From the NCBI RefSeq assembly GCF_019900845.1, contig NZ_CP074570.1, positions 1,364,001 to 1,428,000 on the forward strand: a stretch of 64,000 bases of DNA, read 5' to 3'. This stretch comes from Paraneptunicella aestuarii. Lineage in GTDB: Bacteria > Pseudomonadota > Gammaproteobacteria > Enterobacterales > Alteromonadaceae. Positions 9,242 through 18,170 of the stretch are shown here, piece by piece. Under the pieces are notes generated by a model. The model was not told the origin of the DNA. It made no database searches and saw only the letters and a list, made by a program, of their open reading frames with translations. Position 1 is the first letter of the stretch, and each line of letters begins with the position of its first letter. Position numbers and translations under genes: made by a program.

Positions 9242-10516
9242 TTAGTTGATAATAAAGCTTCCGGTGGTACTCGTGGTTGGGGTGTTCACCTCAAATAAAT
9301 TGAAGTTACCGATAATGCGATTACCGTTATCACCAAAGAAACCATTAATTGTACCGTCCGCTATTTCGTTACCATGGTAGGCAGTGCCAATATCAATAAT
9401 CAGATCACTGCCGTCTACCGCTCCTGCAAACAGGGCTAACCATTCACCTCCATTGTCGGTGAGTGATAAATCACCGGTCATGAAGTTAATATCAAAATCA
9501 ACGGTCATATTGACTTGCAGATTACTCGCGCCACCTGCTGTACTGCTGAATGACGATTCAACCAGACCGCTGTAGGTGAATTCTCCAACTTTGTTTTCTA
9601 TGACGACAGGATCGGCCGGGCTGTTGATATCAAGCACGCCTTCAAGTCGTTCTTGATTAGCGCTGTCTTGTTCAGAGTCGTTGCTAGCGAAATCGCCTTC
9701 GTCGCCATCATCGCCACCTTCGTTATCATCATCAAAGTCACCAAAATCAACGCCTTCGTCAGAATCATCACCGAAGTCGTCACCACCTTCGTTATCTCCA
9801 TCGTCATCGCCATCGTTGTTGGCAAAACCACCTTCAGATGAGTCTCCGTCTCTGTCATTACCGTCATCGTCGCCATCATTATCGCTACCGTGACCCTGGT
9901 TGAAGTTCTCCGGGGCTTCCAGTAAGGAAGTCACTTCGCCATTTTCACTAATAACGCCGAATGAGAAATCTTCACCTTCTCCAAACGAAACCGTATCAGA
10001 CCCGCTTCCTGAATTAACCGTAACATCAATCGCGCCGTCCCAAACAGCCAGGAACATATCGCCGTTGATTAGTTCGATTTCAAAGTGAGTACCCCTGATA
10101 CCAATAGAACCAACAGGTGTTTTTAATTGATAGCTACCATTATTTGATTTGATAGCGCCAGTCACGGAACGTAATCCGCCTTCCACTAATTCAATGACGG
10201 CTGAATTTCCTTCATTTCCGGGCTCGTATTGATATTCAGAAATAAGGATCTGGGAGGACTCTTTTAATGCGAGCAGTGTGCCGTCAGTCATTCTGAACTG
10301 AGCTTTGCTATTAGCTTTTGTGGTGACAGTGTCGATATCGTAAATGGGGGAACGGCGTTGTAATTGGCGGGAATCAGCTTCGGTTTCAAAGGCTTGTACA
10401 TCGCCTTTGACTACCATGGTTTTACCTGCGGTGGTAGCCGCTTGGGCTGCATAGCCAGATATTAAGCTGCTTGATACCAATATTGAAAGTGCAAGAGCGT
10501 TATATTGCCGCGTCAT
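9242..10516 (-). CDS. FecR-domain exported protein with Asp/Gly-rich linker
   Basis: 424 residues. A signal peptide (cleavage about AAQA-A, residue 27) is followed by a FecR domain at about 35-200, with GDVQAFE, ANSKAQFRMTDGT, VELVEGGLRSVTG and TPVGSIGIRGTHFE, the hallmark of the fold. Residues about 210-290 form an extreme Asp/Gly/Glu linker with near-repeated DGDDDGDNEGG-like units, possibly calcium-binding. A beta-rich C-domain (about 310-424) ends in TTGSFIIN. No sigma factor gene is adjacent, so it is not a classic FecIR pair; soluble periplasmic FecR proteins of this kind often occur beside CHASE2 proteins. The start is set by a strong GGGGGAG Shine-Dalgarno seven bases before the ATG. 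Function is unknown. Confidence 0.8.
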   Translation of the reverse strand: MTRQYNALALSILVSSSLISGYAAQAATTAGKTMVVKGDVQAFETEADSRQLQRRSPIYDIDTVTTKANSKAQFRMTDGTLLALKESSQILISEYQYEPGNEGNSAVIELVEGGLRSVTGAIKSNNGSYQLKTPVGSIGIRGTHFEIELINGDMFLAVWDGAIDVTVNSGSGSDTVSFGEGEDFSFGVISENGEVTSLLEAPENFNQGHGSDNDGDDDGNDRDGDSSEGGFANNDGDDDGDNEGGDDFGDDSDEGVDFGDFDDDNEGGDDGDEGDFASNDSEQDSANQERLEGVLDINSPADPVVIENKVGEFTYSGLVESSFSSTAGGASNLQVNMTVDFDINFMTGDLSLTDNGGEWLALFAGAVDGSDLIIDIGTAYHGNEIADGTINGFFGDNGNRIIGNFNLFEVNTPTTSTTGSFIIN

Positions 10517-10864
10517 GTTGATTCTCCCCCGAGCTCTTCTTTACCGAGTATATAACCGAGTACATGCCTGACCAACTACCTGATACTTAGTATGTACTAT
10601 TCTTCCCATAACCGTTATGACAAGCCCTAAATTTTACGCCGTCTGTTTAGAGTCTGTTGTGTAAAACACAATAAACAGAGCTGTTAGAGCCATGTTTCTA
10701 TTGAATGCTTAACTAAACGAAAAGCGCTTCAATTCGTCGGGTTAGTGTGACGTCGTCTTAGTGTTAACTTGTCTATCGGTTAAGACTAAATCAAGTTCAT
10801 AATTTGCTCAATCTGCAATGCTGTGAACTGGTTCACAGGCGCAGAGTTAAGCTGTTCGTTGAGT
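10517..10864. other. Intergenic region, fecR promoter side
   Basis: 348 bases between the outer-membrane protein gene and fecR. It holds the fecR promoter and Shine-Dalgarno at the left end. At 10643-10678 a two-part hairpin is seen (CTGTTTA/TAAACAG outside TTGTGT/ACACAA), with no U-tract. Three CCGAG copies occur at 10529, 10544 and 10556. No convincing gene. Confidence 0.5.
10547..10575 (-). promoter_or_regulatory. Predicted sigma-70 promoter of fecR
   Basis: On the minus strand, TTGGTC (10575-10570) and TATACT (10552-10547) are separated by 17 bases, placing transcription start near 10540 and a short leader before fecR. This would start a transcript covering fecR and probably the giant gene. 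Confidence 0.55.
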
Positions 10865-12268
10865 CTAAAATTTATAAGCCACCGAAATGTTCACTTCACT
10901 TCGGACAAAAGCGTAAATCTCTATATTACTGTTCTTATTGGCGTGTCTCAGCTGCGCCGATAAATTCCACTGGTCATCCAATTGATAACTTGCGGCCAAC
11001 ATACCTGTAACCGAACTATCGTCCCGAGTGACCAAGTAGATGGGATGAATGGCATCATATTTGGATTTGTCGGCATACACTTTCAGGGTGAAATTCAAAT
11101 CTCGTGAATAGGGGTAAAGATAAGTATAAGCTGCTGTGAAGTAGTCTCTGCCAAAGTGTTCACCACCCGAATTGGATGCATCATCGTCGTAGTAGGCCAA
11201 TTCGAACATTTGGATATGGTTATTGATGTAGGTGATTTTTGTGTTGATGCCTATTTGATCCAGACTTTGAACATCATATTTATTGTTGTCAATTTTGGCT
11301 GCATTGGTTCCTACACTCCATAGCCAGGTATCGGTTAGTCTCCATGAGCCATCTAACATTACACCGTAGGCTGTACGATAGTATTGATCATCAAGCATCA
11401 TGGGTTGGATATAGCCTGTAACCGTGTACTTGGTGCTGTTCCAATAGTTACTGTAATTGGCAACGAGATTCAGGTAACTGCGATCCAGATTGCTTTTGGT
11501 GTCGTGAGTAATATTGGTGAAATTGGCTTGCAGGGAATAAGCGCTTTTCTGAGAGAGTTTTTCGTTCAGTTTATAAGAAAGCGCAACATCGGCGACGATA
11601 TCTTCAACCTGTGCGCCTTCCACTAAGGGGATTTCCCTGTTTAGCGCTGGCAGGAAGACATGGTCGTCATCGGTGCCGCTATTCACGTTAGAGTCGTAGC
11701 CAATACCTGCTTTCACCTCCAAAGCGGTATTACGAATTGCCTTGCGTTCTTGCTCTTCGATTCTTTTCAGATAATCGCGAATTTTTTGCTGTTCTTCCGG
11801 GGTTAGCGTGTCTGCCTTTTTAAGCAATTGGTTTAGTTCAAGCTTGGCTGCACCATAGTTATCTACCTTGAAGTAACTAAAGGCGAGCAGCAGTCTGGCT
11901 TTCTGATGCTGTGGGCGGTTAAACATAACGCGTTCAAAAGCAAATACGGCTTCTTGAAAATGGCCTGTTTGAAACGCGGCTTGTCCAGCCAGAAAATCAA
12001 ATTCCGCTTCGCCCCCGTATTCTTCAAGTAACGCATTGGACATTGTATAGGCTTCGGAATATTGCTTCTGTTTAATGAGTGTATAAAGGTTTAAAAGTTC
12101 TTTTGATGAGGGTGAGGCGGCTTGCACCGAAAAGCTAAGTGAGAAAAAGCTAAATGAAAAAATCAGGGACGAAATAACAGTAGTTGCAAACGTTGCGAGA
12201 GTGGTTTTTTGAGTGCGGGTAACACGGTTTAAAATGGGTGTTACTGCCACGGTCTTATTATTATTCAC
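10865..12268 (-). CDS. TPR-domain outer-membrane beta-barrel protein
   Basis: 467 residues. After an extended N-terminal signal region (hydrophobic core about 22-48, cleavage about VQAA), TPR units occupy about 55-165 (LYTLIKQKQYSEAYTM, FDFLAGQAAFQTGHFQEAVF, KARLLLAFSYFKVDNYGAAK). From about 180 the sequence alternates polar and hydrophobic residues in barrel-like strands (VKAGIGYDSNVNSGT, YLNLVANYSNYW) and ends in VAYKF, a terminal aromatic typical of BAM substrates. The layout resembles surface-lipoprotein-assembly-modifier or DUF560 proteins, which help move partner proteins to the surface; that role for the giant protein next door is inference. It precedes fecR on the same strand with a 348-base gap. 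Confidence 0.75.
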   Translation of the reverse strand: MNNNKTVAVTPILNRVTRTQKTTLATFATTVISSLIFSFSFFSLSFSVQAASPSSKELLNLYTLIKQKQYSEAYTMSNALLEEYGGEAEFDFLAGQAAFQTGHFQEAVFAFERVMFNRPQHQKARLLLAFSYFKVDNYGAAKLELNQLLKKADTLTPEEQQKIRDYLKRIEEQERKAIRNTALEVKAGIGYDSNVNSGTDDDHVFLPALNREIPLVEGAQVEDIVADVALSYKLNEKLSQKSAYSLQANFTNITHDTKSNLDRSYLNLVANYSNYWNSTKYTVTGYIQPMMLDDQYYRTAYGVMLDGSWRLTDTWLWSVGTNAAKIDNNKYDVQSLDQIGINTKITYINNHIQMFELAYYDDDASNSGGEHFGRDYFTAAYTYLYPYSRDLNFTLKVYADKSKYDAIHPIYLVTRDDSSVTGMLAASYQLDDQWNLSAQLRHANKNSNIEIYAFVRSEVNISVAYKF

Positions 12269-12364
12269 ACCTTATTCCTTCAAATATAGACCTTTTATTA
12301 CATACCAAATGTAAATGTCGATATTCCCACATTTTAGTCGCGAATTTTATTTCAATACTAAGTG

Positions 12365-12403
12365 TAAGGATATTCTGCTGTAAATTTGTGCAGAACATCC
12401 TTA
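12365..12403. terminator. Long hairpin between proS and the barrel protein gene
   Basis: TAAGGATaTTCTGC (12365-12378) pairs with GCAGAAcATCCTTA (12390-12403), a 14-bp stem with one mismatch and an 11-base loop. It lies just after the proS stop on the minus strand. The U-tract is poor, so it may be a factor-dependent or processing site. Confidence 0.45.
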
Positions 12404-12416
12404 CCCTACTGAGGTT

Positions 12417-14129
12417 TTACAGTCTTTGCAAGAATTCTACCGCTTCATCGATAGATAGCAGCTGTTTCTCGCCAGTTCGACGGTTTTTATACTCGACTTT
12501 TGCGTCATCCAGATTACGTTCTCCGATAATGATGGAATGAGGCACGCCTAACAGTTCCATATCCGCAAACATCACGCCCGGGCGCTCTTTACGGTCATCG
12601 AAAAGCACTTCCATATTGGCTTCCTGCATTTCAGCGTAGAGTTTTTCGGCTACTTCATTAACCCTGTGAGACTTGTGCATGTTCATAGGGATAAGCGCAA
12701 TTTTGAACGGCGCAATGGCTTCAGGCCACTTAATGCCGTATTGGTCATGGTTTTGCTCAATCGCTGCTGCCACAACACGAGACACACCTATACCATAACA
12801 GCCCATTTGCAGAATTTCGTTCTTGCCGTTTTCATTTAGAACGCCGCACTGCATGGCTTCACTGTATTTCTTACCGAGTTGGAAAATGTGGCCTACTTCG
12901 ATACCACGTTTAATATCCAGCACGCCTTTGCCATCTGGAGAAGGATCACCCGCGATAACGTTACGAATATCAACCACTTCGTAAGCGGTACAATCTGACC
13001 AGTTTACGCCAGTTAAATGATGGTCTTTTTCGTTGGCACCGCAAACAAAGTTTTTCAGTTCCGCAGCGCTGCGATCAACAAACACTGGAATATTTGCATT
13101 CACTGGGCCAATTGAGCCTGGAACCAAGCCTTGAGCTTCCAATTGAGCGTCATTTGCCATGGTTAGCGGAGAGAATACACCTGGAATTTTCTCTGCCTTA
13201 ATATCGTTTAATTCATGATCGCCACGAAGAACCAAGGCAACCAATTTAACGCCATTAGAATCTTCTTCCTGCTCACCCAAAACCACGATGGTTTTGGCAA
13301 CCACATCAGCTTGAACACCAAAATGCTCGCACACCTCAGCGATAGTCGCGACGTTAGGTGTGGCCACTTTTTCCATGCTGGTAAAAGGAGACGTTGAAAC
13401 AGGAGCTACTGCTAATGCTTCCGCCATTTCTACGTTGGCGGCGTAATCAGACTCAGAGCTAAATGCGATAGCGTCTTCACCGGAGTCAGCCAATACGTGG
13501 AATTCGTGAGATGTGCTACCACCGATAGAGCCCGTGTCGGCGATAACCGGGCGATATTCCAAACCAATGCGCTCAAATACACGGCAGTAAGCGTCGTACA
13601 TATCCTGATAGGTTTTTTCCAGACACTGCTCGTCCATGTGGAAGGAATAAGCGTCTTTCATGGTGAACTCACGACCACGCATAATGCCGAAACGAGGACG
13701 GATTTCGTCACGGAATTTGGTCTGGATCTGGAACAGGTTCATCGGCAACTGTTTGTAGCTGGTGACTTCACGCTTAACCAAATCGGTGATGACTTCTTCA
13801 TGGGTTGGACCCAAAGCAAAGTCGCGCTGGTGGCGGTCTTTAAAGCGTAGCAGTTCAGGGCCATATTCAACCCAGCGACCCGATTCTTCCCACAAATCCG
13901 CAGGTTGAACAACCGGCATTAATACTTCGATAGAGCCCGCTTTGGTCATTTCTTCACGAACGATTTGCGCGACTTTATTCAGTACGCGTAAACCAGAAGG
14001 CAACCATGTGTACAAACCAGAGGCTAATTTACGAACCAAACCAGCACGTAACATAAGCTGGTGGCTGATCACTTCTGCATCGGCAGGGGTTTCTTTCAGT
14101 GTTGCAAGCAAGTATTGACTAGTGCGCAT
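12417..14129 (-). CDS. proS: Prolyl-tRNA synthetase
   Basis: 570 residues, the usual length of the bacterial-type enzyme that charges tRNA-Pro in the cytoplasm. It is a class II synthetase. Motif 1 region [13 protein letters not shown], motif 2 [21 protein letters not shown] and motif 3 [17 protein letters not shown] are visible. The YbaK-like editing insertion (about 230-390) that clears mischarged Ala is present, with [19 protein letters not shown]. The C-terminal anticodon domain contains [21 protein letters not shown]. The start [13 protein letters not shown] matches the family. It stands alone between the surface cassette and the Fic/tmRNA region. Confidence 0.97.
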   Translation of the reverse strand: MRTSQYLLATLKETPADAEVISHQLMLRAGLVRKLASGLYTWLPSGLRVLNKVAQIVREEMTKAGSIEVLMPVVQPADLWEESGRWVEYGPELLRFKDRHQRDFALGPTHEEVITDLVKREVTSYKQLPMNLFQIQTKFRDEIRPRFGIMRGREFTMKDAYSFHMDEQCLEKTYQDMYDAYCRVFERIGLEYRPVIADTGSIGGSTSHEFHVLADSGEDAIAFSSESDYAANVEMAEALAVAPVSTSPFTSMEKVATPNVATIAEVCEHFGVQADVVAKTIVVLGEQEEDSNGVKLVALVLRGDHELNDIKAEKIPGVFSPLTMANDAQLEAQGLVPGSIGPVNANIPVFVDRSAAELKNFVCGANEKDHHLTGVNWSDCTAYEVVDIRNVIAGDPSPDGKGVLDIKRGIEVGHIFQLGKKYSEAMQCGVLNENGKNEILQMGCYGIGVSRVVAAAIEQNHDQYGIKWPEAIAPFKIALIPMNMHKSHRVNEVAEKLYAEMQEANMEVLFDDRKERPGVMFADMELLGVPHSIIIGERNLDDAKVEYKNRRTGEKQLLSIDEAVEFLQRL

Positions 14130-14443
14130 GTATCCAATTCTTTTATTACAGTCAAAATTGCTGCGTATTCTAGCAGGTTTCTGGTGGGAAACTAGTTTCT
14201 AGAGCAACAGACTGGCAGGGAACTAGCGATAAAGATAACAAGAGTCTTAATCATCTTATTTTGGGGTGGAAAGGGGTTATAGAATAGCCCAAGGCTGGTT
14301 TTTATCCGGGGGATGTAAGATCTGGGTAGAGCCTATCATTACCTTGTCGCCAATAAGTACGCATGGTAAATTTAAAACTCTAAAGTTAATGCAGCATTGG
14401 TTGCTGACTCGATACTAACCTAAATCTAAAAGAGTAATTAAAT
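14130..14443. other. Intergenic region between divergent proS and a small gene
   Basis: 314 bases. A minus-strand TAGAAT at 14172-14167 is a plausible proS -10 element; no good -35 was found. A short hairpin GGGTTAT/ATAGCCC lies around 14275. No open frame here looks coding. Confidence 0.45.
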
Positions 14444-14710
14444 ATGAATCGTACTGTTGTTGAAGCAAATATTATTTTGGGAACCAGCGCAGGAGTTACC
14501 ATTGCAACATACATGGAGAATATAGACCGCCCTTTACAGATTACTCCTGAAGATGACCTGGTGAACCATGTTGATATTTTCTTTAATGGTAAGCGTGCCA
14601 CCCTTCAAGGCGATGACCCCGATTTTAAAGTAGTAGAAGCAGGTGCAATCGTCTATAAATACGATTGTGGCCCAGGCGATAAACTCACCGTCATTGTTTA
14701 TAGAGATTAA
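14444..14710 (+). CDS. Small conserved-looking protein of unknown function
   Basis: 88 residues, acidic, with no signal peptide or membrane segment. It contains a beta-rich middle (VDIFFNGKRATLQGDDPDF) and a C-terminal VYKYDCGPGDKLTVIVYRD. I do not recognise the family. It is judged real because of its balanced amino-acid make-up, because it stands isolated and divergent from proS, and because a terminator-like hairpin follows. The Shine-Dalgarno is weak (AAAAGAG, about 14 bases upstream). It could be a small soluble beta-fold protein; function cannot be inferred. Confidence 0.5.
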   Translation: MNRTVVEANIILGTSAGVTIATYMENIDRPLQITPEDDLVNHVDIFFNGKRATLQGDDPDFKVVEAGAIVYKYDCGPGDKLTVIVYRD

Positions 14711-15044
14711 TGCAAATACAAGTAATCATTGCATTCTGAATAATAGACAGGGGCTATTGAACCTCTGTCTTGGTTTCGACCAAAGATATTTATTTCGCAT
14801 CCTCTTATTTCGTTGCCATCACAGTCATATGGTTAACAACTCACTCCAATACTGTCCTCCGTTGCATTGGCAATCCAATCTGTTCTGCTCAACTTAATCA
14901 TCACACTTTTCTTAAGGAACTTGGCTCGGTTATCAATGCTGCAGTTTCCCGCTTAAACTCAGTCGTATAACTTCTGTTGGTTCTTTTTGTCATTTAACAC
15001 CTCAATAATTGGATTCTATTCCATTATCAAAGTGTCTGGTTTGA
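14711..15044. other. Intergenic region before fic 3' end
   Basis: 334 bases with short, poorly coding open frames only. Apart from the hairpin at 14746-14769 nothing distinctive is seen. Confidence 0.45.
14746..14769 (+). terminator. Hairpin after the small gene
   Basis: GACAGGGG (14746-14753) pairs with CCTCTGTC (14762-14769), including one G-U pair, around an 8-base loop and followed by an interrupted T-rich stretch (TTGGTTTC). Plausible weak terminator of the 88-residue gene. Confidence 0.4.
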
Positions 15045-16112
15045 TTAAAGCAGATCAGTTTCTAAATATGCTTGTTGCTTGCCTAGTTCTGTGAGTCTGT
15101 ATTGTTGCAACCTGCTGTTAGGTTTGTCTGGGATCGTCATTTCAATTAATCCGCTTTCTAAGGCTGGTTTTAAATAGAGTTCTCTAAATGATTTCCGATC
15201 TTTCAGTTGTAATGCCCGTTGTAATTCTTCCCGATTTAAAGGGGCTTTTGTCTTTAGCATCAAAGTAAGTAGTGATTTGACTTGGGGGGTGACTTGGGGG
15301 TTGACTTGGGGGGTAAGGTTTGGGTTAGTGCTTTTGATTGTTTCTAAAATCGTATTGAGCATGAACTCAATAAAGGGACTTGAATCCGTTCTTTGAGTGC
15401 TTAAGTTAATCGCTTGGTAATACTCGCTTTGGTACTCATGAATCATGCTTTCAACGGGTAATTGAGAGAACAAGGGATTCCATTGACTAAGTATTAAGGT
15501 CTGCCATAAGCGCCCCATACGACCGTTACCGTCAGCGAAGGGGTGAATAAACTCAAACTCATAATGAAACACAGAACTGGCAATAAGTGGGTGTTGATCT
15601 GTGGAATCTAGCCAGTTAAACAGGTCGCCCATTAGCATTTTGACTCGTTCGGCTTGGGGAACCATATGAACCACCTTATCGCCATTCATGACGCCCACGT
15701 TACCGCTACGGTAGTGACCAGCATCGTCTATAAGGCCAGCCATTAATATCCTATGAGCATTTAACAAATCCCTTTCGTTAGCGGGTTGCCAGCGTTCAAA
15801 TTCTTCATAGGCTTTGATTGCGTTTCGCGCTTCCAGAATGTCTTTAGGCGGCGCTATGACCCTTTTTCCTTCAAGTATGGCGGTTATTTGCTCTTGGCTC
15901 AGGGTATTACCTTCAATCGCTAACGAGCCTTGTATGGTACGAATACGATTCAAGCGGCGAAGACGAAGATCCTTTTCTTCCTGCAATACAGATAAACGCC
16001 CCAAGCTTTCACTAATGTTTGAAATCAGCGTTATGATTGCTGGTGTTATTGTGAAAGGCGGTGTTTGTTTGCTCATCTTTGCATTTTTACTTGAGATATA
16101 AATGTCTATCAA
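15045..16112 (-). CDS. Fic-family protein (predicted AMPylase) with winged-helix C-terminus
   Basis: 355 residues. The Fic core motif HPFADGNGRMGR is at 190-201, complete with the catalytic His and the anion-binding GNGR. An N-terminal inhibitory motif S63-xxx-E67-G-N (SLAIEGN) fits class II Fic proteins, which are held off by their own Glu until relieved. The C-terminus (about 275-355) looks like a winged helix (LNREELQRALQLKDRKSFRELYL) joined by a short NPQVTPQV linker repeat. Fic proteins transfer AMP to hydroxyl side chains of target proteins; the target here is unknown. The gene lies just after the tmRNA terminator. The internal Met at residue 13 is an alternative start. No adjacent FicA-type antitoxin gene is present. 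Confidence 0.88.
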   Translation of the reverse strand: MIDIYISSKNAKMSKQTPPFTITPAIITLISNISESLGRLSVLQEEKDLRLRRLNRIRTIQGSLAIEGNTLSQEQITAILEGKRVIAPPKDILEARNAIKAYEEFERWQPANERDLLNAHRILMAGLIDDAGHYRSGNVGVMNGDKVVHMVPQAERVKMLMGDLFNWLDSTDQHPLIASSVFHYEFEFIHPFADGNGRMGRLWQTLILSQWNPLFSQLPVESMIHEYQSEYYQAINLSTQRTDSSPFIEFMLNTILETIKSTNPNLTPQVNPQVTPQVKSLLTLMLKTKAPLNREELQRALQLKDRKSFRELYLKPALESGLIEMTIPDKPNSRLQQYRLTELGKQQAYLETDLL

Positions 16113-16116
16113 GAAA

Positions 16117-16149
16117 TAAAAAAGCCGCTCAGAAAGAGCGGCCTTTTTG
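16117..16149 (-). terminator. Intrinsic terminator of ssrA
   Basis: On the minus strand GCCGCTC (16142-16136) and GAGCGGC (16130-16124) form a stem with a 5-base loop, followed by a run of T. It starts 11 bases after the tmRNA CCA end. Confidence 0.85.
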
Positions 16150-16152
16150 AAT

Positions 16153-16510
16153 TGGTGGAGCAGGCGGGATTTGAACCCGCGTCCGTAATACCTACATCCT
16201 CGGTCCTACATGTTTAGTTTGCCTTTTATTTAACTATTACGAACTCCGACAAACAGGATTTCTCATAGCTGGCCTGATACTATTTCGCGGTTCAACCTCA
16301 GACAAGTTTCCCTCGCTAGTCTATTAGTATGACCTCCCGAACCTTCACGAACAGACAACGGCTGAAGTGGGAGGGCCTATGCCGGGTATTAAGCGGCTAG
16401 TGCGTAGTTTTCGTCGTTTGCGACTATTTTTTTGCGGCTTTTTACGAGGCCAACCGCCCCTCGACATGCACCTTGGGTTTCGTGTATCCCGTCGAATCCT
16501 AATCTGCCCC
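16153..16510 (-). ncRNA. ssrA: tmRNA (transfer-messenger RNA)
   Basis: The 5' end GGGGCAGATTAGGATTCGAC (from 16510) and 3' end ...CCTGCTCCACCA (to 16153) form the tRNA-Ala-like acceptor stem with one G-U pair at position 3, the key AlaRS signal. The T-arm GGTTCAA is readable. The tag reading frame on the minus strand (16421-16389) encodes ANDENYALAA then TAA, the same tag as in E. coli. The RNA rescues ribosomes stalled on broken mRNAs, with SmpB, whose gene lies 120 bases upstream. ssrA is a common integration site for islands, but no repeat of its 3' end was noticed here. Confidence 0.97.
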
Positions 16511-16558
16511 AAGTACTAGTACTAAATGAATCTGTACCTTGATTAGGTATATGGTGCC

Positions 16559-16564
16559 ATTCTA
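16559..16564 (-). promoter_or_regulatory. -10 element of ssrA
   Basis: TAGAAT on the minus strand about 50 bases before the mature 5' end, preceded by a TTTTGCAAC stretch at a suitable distance for a -35. The leader would be removed by RNase P. The same TAGAAT hexamer is seen before carA and, less surely, proS and yhbY. Confidence 0.5.
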
Positions 16565-16630
16565 GCACAATGCAAGTGTTGCAAAAGGAAGATTTTCCTA
16601 AATCTCACTTGCTTGCTGCTTTTTTGGCTA

Positions 16631-17107
16631 TTAGCCGTGTTTCATTACCCTGGCTTTTTGTCTTTCCCAATCTCTGTCTTTAATAGTATCGCGCTTATCG
16701 TGCGATTGTTTACCCTTGGCGAGGTAAATCTCTAATTTTACCCAACATTTTTTCCAATACATGGCGGTGGCGACTATGGTGTAGCCTTGTCGCTCAACAC
16801 TGCCAATGAGTGTACTTAGCTCACGTCTTTTGAGCAGTAACTTTTTGGTTCTGTTTGGGTCGCAGATGACGTGGCTTGATGCTGATTCCAACGGTTGAAT
16901 TTTGCAGTTGGTAACGAAGGCTTCGCCATCTTTTATATATACGTGACTGTCAGACAAATTGACTTTGCCTGCCCGAATGCTTTTGATTTCCCAGCCTTGT
17001 AATGAGATACCTGCTTCGAACTTTTCTTCAAGAAAAAAGTCGTGGCGCGCCTTTTTGTTTAGCGCGATGGTATTGCTGGTTGATTTGTTTTGCTTTTTCT
17101 TACTCAT
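16631..17107 (-). CDS. smpB: SsrA-binding protein SmpB
   Basis: 158 residues, family length. Typical SmpB landmarks: [51 protein letters not shown] and the basic C-terminal tail [20 protein letters not shown], which folds in the mRNA path. It delivers tmRNA to stalled ribosomes. The gene is divergent from ratA and upstream of ssrA on the same strand, the classic neighbourhood. No Shine-Dalgarno is seen before the ATG, and a TATAAT lies only 9-14 bases upstream, so the mRNA may be nearly leaderless. Confidence 0.97.
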   Translation of the reverse strand: MSKKKQNKSTSNTIALNKKARHDFFLEEKFEAGISLQGWEIKSIRAGKVNLSDSHVYIKDGEAFVTNCKIQPLESASSHVICDPNRTKKLLLKRRELSTLIGSVERQGYTIVATAMYWKKCWVKLEIYLAKGKQSHDKRDTIKDRDWERQKARVMKHG

Positions 17108-17115
17108 GGCGGCGT

Positions 17116-17121
17116 ATTATA
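17116..17121 (-). promoter_or_regulatory. TATAAT close to the smpB start
   Basis: A perfect -10 hexamer on the minus strand whose expected start site (about 17108) falls almost on the smpB ATG at 17107. No strong -35 was found; AAGACA lies 16 bases upstream. Confidence 0.45.
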
Positions 17122-17228
17122 ACGAGTATGGCGTATTTGTCTTTAAGATAATTGCACTTTGTTTGTAGCACGCTTTTTTCAATGTTGTGGTAATATGCCG
17201 CGTCAATGTAGGGCGGACAGGAGCAAGA

Positions 17229-17663
17229 ATGCCAACTGTAAATCGAAGTGCCCTGGTTCCATTTAGTGCCGAAACCATGTTTGATCTGGTTAATGATGTG
17301 CTGAGCTATCCGAAATTCCTTCCTGGGTGTGTTAATGCGGATGTTCATGAAGAATCAGACTCGCACATGAGGGCTTCGCTGTTAATTAAAAAGGCGGGCG
17401 TGAATCAGTGGTTTACAACCAGCAATGAGTTATCACGGGGTAAGCATATTCTTATGTCGTTGGTAGATGGGCCTTTTACTTCTTTGCAAGGTGGATGGAA
17501 GTTCACCGCATTAGCTGAAGATGCATGCAAAATAGAACTTAGTCTGGAGTTTGAATTTTCCAGTAAGCTGGTGGAATTGGCCTTTGGCAAGGTATTTAGC
17601 AGTATCGCTAATAATATGGTGAAGGCTTTTACTGACCGGGCAAAGGATGTGAGTCGTGGCTGA
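17229..17663 (+). CDS. ratA: Ribosome association toxin RatA / coenzyme-Q-binding START-like protein
   Basis: 144 residues from the ATG at 17229. Polyketide-cyclase/START-like fold, with [32 protein letters not shown] and the C-terminal [12 protein letters not shown] typical of RatA/YfjG and Coq10-like proteins. In E. coli RatA was reported to bind 50S subunits; the mitochondrial relative Coq10 binds ubiquinone, so the physiological role remains debated. A longer in-frame start at 17187 is rejected because a -10-like TAATAT (17191-17196) and a GGACAGGAG ribosome site lie inside it. It overlaps the next gene by 8 bases. Gene order smpB/ratA/ratB/bamE/recN is as in E. coli. Confidence 0.92.
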   Translation: MPTVNRSALVPFSAETMFDLVNDVLSYPKFLPGCVNADVHEESDSHMRASLLIKKAGVNQWFTTSNELSRGKHILMSLVDGPFTSLQGGWKFTALAEDACKIELSLEFEFSSKLVELAFGKVFSSIANNMVKAFTDRAKDVSRG

Positions 17664-18021
17664 GCAAGAAAAGCAAACCCCGGAAGCACAAGAGCAGATT
17701 CATGTTGAGGTTGCTTATGCGCTACCGGAGAAACAAGCGTTACTTGAGGTGACTGTTGCACAAGGCTTGACGGTTCAGCAAGTCATTGAAGCATCTGGAA
17801 TTCTTGAGCAATTTGACGGTATCGACCTGACTGTGAATAAGGTCGGGATATGGAATCGTACTTGTAAATTGCAGGATATTCCTCGTGATGGTGACAGGAT
17901 TGAAATTTATCGTCCTTTGATCGCAGACCCCAAAGAAGCTCGCCGTGCCAGAGCTGAAAAAGCCGTTCAAGAGGGACGTGCCAGCAAAGTCACGGGTGGA
18001 CGCCCTCGTTCGAAGAGCTAA
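17656..18021 (+). CDS. ratB: RnfH/RatB family ubiquitin-like protein
   Basis: 121 residues starting with GTG at 17656, inside the end of ratA. A small beta-grasp protein: [39 protein letters not shown], then [20 protein letters not shown], the C-terminal signature of the RnfH family. A basic tail ([10 protein letters not shown]) follows. RatB is the conserved partner of RatA; its biochemical role is not established. Translational coupling with ratA is implied by the overlap. The protein is somewhat longer than the E. coli homologue because of N- and C-terminal extensions. Confidence 0.92.
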   Translation: MAEQEKQTPEAQEQIHVEVAYALPEKQALLEVTVAQGLTVQQVIEASGILEQFDGIDLTVNKVGIWNRTCKLQDIPRDGDRIEIYRPLIADPKEARRARAEKAVQEGRASKVTGGRPRSKS

Positions 18022-18110
18022 CTTGTTGCTATTTTCGGGTTTAAGGCTGGAATGCTAAGAAGCTGATAAAATAAGTTAATCAATTGCAGATAAAAAGCAC
18101 AGATAAAACA

Positions 18111-18132
18111 AGAGGGCTGTAATTAGCCCTCT
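18111..18132 (-). terminator. Terminator between convergent ratB and bamE
   Basis: AGAGGGCT (18111-18118) and AGCCCTCT (18125-18132) make a perfect 8-bp stem with a 6-base loop. On the minus strand it is followed by TTGTTTTATC, so it mainly serves bamE; it may act in both directions. Confidence 0.7.
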
Positions 18133-18170
18133 GTTGTAGTATTTAGTCGACTAGTTAGCGCCGCGAGGGA

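Noticed and set aside
9598..9893. Several open frames across the acidic FecR linker on both strands
   Set aside because: By-product of the GAT/GAC-rich repeat, which gives stop-free frames in every phase.
10804..11010. 68-codon plus-strand open frame at the end of the barrel protein gene
   Set aside because: Shadow of the barrel protein; no coding signs.
14643..14970. Two plus-strand open frames after the 88-residue gene
   Set aside because: They overlap the real gene or its hairpin and have cysteine/histidine-rich, non-protein-like composition.
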